From contig NW_004457639.1 of NCBI RefSeq assembly GCF_000203815.1, forward strand, positions 558,001 through 622,000: a stretch of 64,000 nt of DNA. The letters are read 5' to 3'. Every line of letters begins with the position of its first letter. Position 1 is the stretch's first letter. A model generated the notes under the pieces. The model was not told where the DNA came from and made no database searches. It saw nothing but the letters and a program-made list of their open reading frames with translations. The position numbers were made by a program, and so were the translations under genes. Source of the DNA: Cavenderia fasciculata. Taxonomy: Eukaryota; Evosea; Eumycetozoa; Acytosteliales; Cavenderiaceae. Positions 58,604-64,000 of this stretch are shown piece after piece.

Positions 58604-60675
58604 TAATATTATTACTATTATCAACACCATCTGGAGATTTTGTTAATTCTGCAAATTCTTTTTCTTGAGCTTGTTTTTCGAGTAGTAGACTATCACGTTT
58701 ATCTTGAATTAATTTTCTCTTGTTCTTCCAATAGAATTCATTGTCAAAGACAACGATGGTGACAACGACGCCGTCCGTCTCGGCCATACGATTGGCCAAC
58801 TCGAGCGTTTGATAGTCGTTTGGATTCTTGCCGCCGAGGTAGGCGATGAGGATACGCTTGAATCGATGGACGGTTCCTCTGACACCAGACTTGTCGGTAA
58901 AGACACCGACATGAGTGGTGCTGGTCTTGATCAAGCTCCACATGGTGTCTTTGCCAATCATACCGCCACGTCCGTGGAAGTTGTCCTCGCCAATAATGAG
59001 CATACTGGCATTTTTTAATTCTGTAAACTGTACAACCTCTTTGGTGAGATGGTCATTGTCTGAAACAATGCTATTAAATACAACCTTCATCTTCATTTGT
59101 GCACCTTGTTGAATGAGTGGTTGGAAAGAAGCACGTGAAATATCTTTTCTAATCTGTCCGATAAAGTCTGATGGACGATCGTTGACTTCGGAAATAGAGA
59201 GGAAATAGATCTTTTTAAGCTTCTTTCTGCGGATAGCAGAGACAGAGACACGGTTGCCAATGGTGTACCCCAAGTCAACCATGGAGGGACCGAGTGAGAG
59301 GGAGGGTGTGCAGAGGACGACTGTAAATTGCTCGCCGTTGGATCCACTGGGTTTCTCACGCTTGACCATGAGACTGATCAAGGGAGACGTCATGATGGTG
59401 GTAAAGACGGCCATCAAGACCATGATACCAAAGACATTGGTGTGAATGAGACCAAAGTCAAGACCGAGATTGAGTACAATCAACTCGACCAAACCACGCG
59501 TGTTCATGAGGATACCCAAGCTGAGCGCGTCACGTGTGCTCTTGCCAAGAATCTTGGCAATGACACCCGACCCAACAATCTTTCCAAAACAGGCGCAACT
59601 GACAATCAACAAGACACCCAACCACGGCTCACCAGTATTGAGTGTAGTCAAATCAGTACGAAGACCACTGACCACAAAATAGAGTGGCAAGAGGAACACC
59701 AACACCAAATCCTCGATCTTTTCAGTGATGGCTTGATTGAAGCCACCAATCTTTGGTGTGATTGTACCAAGTGTAAAAGCACCAAACATGGCGTGAATGC
59801 CAATAATCTCGGTCAACCAACTAGCAATAAAGAGTAATACTACAGTACTACTCATCACCAAATGTGATGGAGATGGTGGATGAGCTGCATTCTCGTCAAC
59901 CTTCCAAACCTTTGCAACTGCCCATGAAAGTAATGGTCTGATGACCAACAACATAATGGCCACAAATCCAGCTGCTGCCAACAATGTCCACAATGTATCC
60001 AAACTACCAGACTCTCCTGCCAAACTAACTGATAATCCCAATAATACCCATCCACAAATATCATTAATTGCTGCACATGCAATTGCTAATCCTCCAATCT
60101 AAAAAAAAAAAAAGAAAATTAAATTAATAAATAAATATAATATAATCATTTGTTTTTGTTTTATGACTTACAGGAGTAGATAATAATTTTTTAGAAGCTA
60201 AAATACGAGCTAAAACAGGGAAAGCAGTGATACAAAGTGCAACACCAATGAAAATACCAAAAGAATAGGTCCAAGCAGTACCTTGGATATCGGCCAAATA
60301 GATACTTGCAGCAAGACCCAAACCAAATGGGAAAACGATACTAACAAAACTAATGATCAAAGATTGTTTGATTTGTGATCTAAAGAGTGATGGATCCAAT
60401 TCCAAACCAATGATAAACATGAAAAACAATAGACCAATCTGTGCAAAAACATTTAATATTCTAGTTGAAGCCGGTGGAAACAGCGTCGTTGTGAATCCAG
60501 GTATTTTTCCAAACGCTGTAGGCCCCAATAAAATACCAGATATAATCTCTGCAATCACCGGTGGTTGTTGAATCTTGGCAAACAACCATGACAATATTCT
60601 TGATAATATAATAATCAATAAACATTGAATTAGAAATAGACCTACATCTGATTCTAATACATTATGTGCTACCAT
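57687..60675 (-). CDS. CPA2-type cation/proton antiporter (KHA1/CHX-like)
   Basis: Exons 60675-60172 and 60098-57687 join in phase 0 to 971 aa. The first 430 residues are a 12-13 helix Na+/H+ exchanger domain: PPVIAEIISGILLGPTAFGK at helix 2-3, GLLFFMFIIGLELD, ALCITAFPVLARIL, then AINDICGWVLLGL with the Asn-Asp pair typical of KHA1/CHX K+/H+ exchangers rather than Asp-Asp, and NTRGLVELIVLNLGL. The long cytosolic C-terminal part has two nucleotide-binding-like lobes as in plant CHX proteins, interrupted by an Asn-rich linker around residues 670-720. The likely site is an endomembrane, regulating pH and K+. The intron splits the exchanger domain just before the IGG ahead of the ND motif. Confidence 0.85.
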
Positions 60676-62498
60676 TATGTATATTAATTAAATATATAAA
60701 TATATATAAAATAAATATAAATGAAAATGAATAATCTAGGGTAGAAATATAAATATAAACTAAGTTAATATATTTTGTATATTATATATAAATATTAATA
60801 TAAAAGACGATTCAATAAATATGTGTGTGTATGTGTGCTGTGTGATTGGACTGAATGAATGAAAAGCGATGAGAAAGTTGGTATATATATATATATATAA
60901 AGTTGGAGATTTAATTTAATTGTTTTTTTCTATCTAACTAGAGATGGATCAAACTAGCTAATTAATTTGTGGAGTTACTTTTAGGTTTATTTTTTGATCA
61001 CCACTCACTCTACTGACTTGGATGACCAAATAATAATAATAATAAAAAAGATAGTAGTAGTGACTTGGTTGGATTTATTGTTTATTCAATTAATCCTTTG
61101 ACTATTGATGATTATGAATAAAAAAATGATAAAACAAGAAAGGAAACAAGTAGGACACATTCAACAACTATATTTATAAATATAATCGGTTTCCTTTTCC
61201 TTCCTTATTGGTAAAGAACTGAGTGTGTATGGTGAGTGCGTGTGTGTGCGAGTTGTATGTGTGTGTATATCACATTTGCATTTGTTTGTCAAATAGAAAT
61301 AAAAATCATCCAATGCCATGGGTAGGTATGGAGCATCGACTAGTGATTCTATGTGGTGGTGTGATATACAAAATATATATCTTCTTTTAACCTGGTTGAC
61401 TAATTGGTTAAGAGTTGTAGATGTGTGTGTGTATAAATGTGTGTGTGTGTTGAGAGAGAGAGAGAGTGAAAGTGGGGAATATGTTTTATATCTTTCTTTG
61501 ATGTTGTTATCATCATATCATATCTCTCTCTCTTTCTCTTTTTGTCTATCTCTCTTTGTGACAATGAAACAAAAGTTGTTGATAATTATTTCAAAGAGAG
61601 AGAAGCGAGCAAAGCAAGTGGTTGGTGGGTTAGGGTAAAAGATGTCTAAATTTCATATGATGATGTTCCTTACTAATTATAAAGTATATTTATATACTGT
61701 ATATACTATCTATCTATCTATCTATTAATTGTATAAATATATATAAATGAATGAATGAAAAGAGAGATATTATTATAAGATGAGACTATAATCGAAAGAC
61801 GTCGATTTTTAGGGGTGTGTTTGAAGGGCGGGTGATTCGGCTCCCTATTTCTGACTAAAAAGGGAAAGAGGTGCAACCGAAAAAAAAACAAAAAAAACGA
61901 AAATAAACTCTTTTCTTTGCAGATGTTCCTAAAACCTCTTTTTTTTCACAACTCTCTGAACTTTTATAAAAGTAAGTATAATAAAATAATAATAATAGGA
62001 AGATTAAAAATAACTATTCCTATTCATTCGATCAGATATTAAAAAACCTAAAAAAAATAAAAATCAAATGTGCGATCGAAATTATTATAATATCATCGGG
62101 CTTACAAGCTTTTGAGACCACCCCGCTCACTATTCGATGGATTTTTCTGTTTTAAAACATATTCCTCATCCAGTGACATCCACTCAACTCTGATATTAAT
62201 AAAAACAAAGTGCACATCACTACTACTATCCATATGAGGAATTGTGGGGTTAATATAATCTTGAATTTATTCATTGAATAGATTGATTGATTGATTGAAT
62301 AAATAATATTAATAATAATAATAAAGTAATAATAATTTAAAAAATATTATTGATTTTGATTATTATAAAGTTAATTCATTTTATTACTTTTTTGTTATTT
62401 TTCCTATTTCTTTTAAATTATTTTTACTACTATTCTACCAAAAATGTTAATGTATTGATTGTTAACATCCTTCTTTAATATGATTGATATAACTAATA
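60676..62498. other. 1.8 kb spacer between antiporter promoter and mrpl46 end
   Basis: The spacer is full of simple repeats (TA near 60880-60900, TG near 61230-61270 and 61420-61450, GA near 61452-61470, TC near 61520-61560). A less repetitive stretch at 61780-62180 has somewhat higher GC, and no open frame or RNA gene in it could be supported. Confidence 0.5.
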
Positions 62499-63829
62499 TT
62501 AATCATTGATATAATTGTAATAACAATCATCGAAAATTAATTTATGAGCTTGATCAAAGTAGTTTTTAGAGAAATATTTCTTCATTTCCTCTTTGGCAAT
62601 CCAATGATAATCGGTTGCAAACTTTTTGTTAATATCCAATTCTCCCTTAAAGTAATGTGAACGATAGAAAAAGTTCTAAAAAATAATAATAAATAAATAA
62701 TTAAATGATTAGTTTGATTTCATTTCCATCTTTTTCTATTTTTTCTATTATTTTCTATTTACCTTTACACCTTCAGCTTGTAATGAAGATTGTTCTTTTT
62801 CACCAAGGATAACTTTATGAACACCAGCTGGAGCTTGAGAAGGAATCCAATAAGTCCAGTTTTCACCGGTAGTATCTCTGAGAGCACGTTCGGCAGCATT
62901 TTTCATTGATTCACCATCGATCCAGATGGTGGATGGGAATTGCCATTCACCATTTGGACGTTTGACAATGAGGTAGAGTGATTTATCCAATTTACGTTCA
63001 AGAGAACGACGATCGTTCTTTTTGTCGGCGTCTGTTTCTCTACTCTCTGGTACAAACTTTGAAAAGTCCTCTTCGTATTCACCCTCTTCTTCCTCTTGTT
63101 CTTGCATTTGTTTGTCACGTTTTTGTTTCTCGACCGATGCCTTGAGATCACCCAATTCGCTGTCGTCAACCTCGCCAGATCGATCGTCTTTCTTTTCCTT
63201 GGTGTCGACGACTTGGAACTCTGGTAGATCCTCGCAAATGTCAATCATACGAAGTGGTTTACGGTTGACAAATTGTTGAAGACGCATTTCAGCGTCGAGA
63301 TATTGTTGTTCGTATTCTGTTGGTTCGGGAAAGAGTGATGGGAAACGTTCGATAATGACCGATGCCATCATCTTGTAGTTGTCCTTGTATTTGCTAGCAG
63401 CACGTGCTGGCTCCTTGGCTTCACGTTGCGAAATACGCTTTTGTGCCCATTTAAGATGCTTCAACATATCGTGTTCCTCGTCACCAAGATCTATAATACG
63501 TGGAATGTCAAACTTTTCTAGAATCTTTTGTGTATCTGGTCTTGTATCTACATCATCCATTGAATTCTTTTTAGCATATCCTCTAATTATAGATTTATTT
63601 GATGTACTAGTCGATGATGATCCATTACTTGCACAAATATATGTTGATGATTTTAAAATTAAACCTCTTTGGTTTAATTCTTTTAAAAGAAAAAGAAAGG
63701 AAGATATATTAGTATAAAAAGTACTGCAAAACTGTCTATATGTCTGAGTTGTCTATCTGTCTGAGTTGTCTATATGTCTATCTATCTACTGTCTCTACTC
63801 TTCTTCAACATACTTAGAATTGAATTCAT
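62499..63829 (-). CDS. mrpl46: Mitochondrial large ribosomal subunit protein mL46
   Basis: Exons 63829-63814, 63679-62763 and 62675-62499 join to 369 aa. The first exon encodes only MNSIL plus one base. The N-terminus is Ser/Lys/Arg-rich without acids (SSTYICASNGSSSTSTSNKS), which fits mitochondrial import. The C-terminal half is the Nudix-like mL46 fold: LDKSLYLIVKRPNGEWQFPS, WIDGESMKNAAERAL, then YRSHYFKGELDINKKFATDY and HWIAKEEMKKYF near the end, in the family's order. An acidic, charged insertion (EEEEGEYEED) lies in the middle, and the protein is longer than the human one (279 aa). Codon use is moderately GC-rich. Confidence 0.85.
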
Positions 63830-64000
63830 TTTCTACGCAAAAGTTAAAGCTCTTGATAGAGTGTTTGTTCTGATAGTTTTTGTTACACTTTCGTTTCATT
63901 GTCTTTCTTGTCTGATCAGCTGATTTGAATTTTTTTTAATTTTTTTATTTTTTAGCTTTTTTTTTTCAAAGGGTCTTTTGTAAATTTATAGTATACACTC

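Noticed and set aside
61318-61638. Open frame in the 60.7-62.5 kb spacer
   Set aside because: It runs through TG, GA and TC microsatellites and has no protein-like composition.
62090-62160. GC-richer patch that might be a small RNA gene
   Set aside because: I could find no tRNA A/B box pattern and no consistent stem structure, so no RNA call is made.
1-64000. Transposons, retroelements and CRISPR arrays
   Set aside because: No transposase, reverse transcriptase or integrase text, no long terminal repeats and no regularly spaced direct repeats were seen.

Overview
The window looks like dictyostelid (social amoeba) nuclear DNA. Coding regions alternate with AT-rich spacers full of A/T tracts and microsatellites. 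Introns are mostly 60-130 bp with GTAAGT/GTATGT donors and AG acceptors. Many proteins carry Asn, Gln, Ser or Thr tracts, and several families are typical of dictyostelids (TIG/EGF adhesion proteins, the GRAM-PH-FYVE sterol glucosyltransferase, hybrid histidine kinases). Coding base composition is less AT-extreme than I would expect for D. discoideum, so a group 1 or 2 species is possible; that is inference only. I saw no mobile element, no CRISPR array and no convincing tRNA or rRNA gene.

Layout. Bases 1-2100 hold the end of symplekin and an unrecognised protein. Bases 2370-6930 hold a two-gene unit present twice: a small protein of about 165 aa followed by a Rab-like pseudo-GTPase fused to divergent ankyrin-like repeats. 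Bases 7011-8597 hold a broken gene with a SAM-like start. Bases 8791-19430 hold two giant secreted TIG-repeat/EGF adhesion genes in tandem on the minus strand. Bases 20545-26589 hold four more copies of the pseudo-GTPase/ankyrin gene, the last one broken. The rest is mostly conserved single-copy genes: an MFSD1-like transporter, a double-GRAM protein, sterol glucosyltransferase ugt52, an MFSD5-like transporter, a membrane hybrid histidine kinase, RtcB tRNA ligase, OLA1, an LRR/EGF/ComC-type adhesion protein, a YbaK-domain protein, a C8orf76-like protein, L-fuconate dehydratase (ENOSF1), a CHX/KHA1-type cation/proton antiporter and mitochondrial ribosomal protein L46.

The most unusual part is 2.3-26.6 kb. 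Six related genes keep the Rab fold downstream of the phosphate loops and the base-recognition motif (TKRD). They have replaced the Mg-binding Ser/Thr of the P-loop with Asn or His, the same position as Ras S17N. They also have no DxxG (G3) motif; a copy-specific segment sits there, starting exactly at the single intron. The array brackets a pair of TIG/EGF adhesion genes that are near-identical in some blocks and diverged in others, a pattern expected from gene conversion. Adhesion genes of this class act in cell-cell recognition in dictyostelids, so the locus has the look of a fast-evolving accessory island. Any functional link between the two families is speculative.

Exon structures were built by hand from splice signals and phase bookkeeping; each spliced model given below keeps its frame to the stop.
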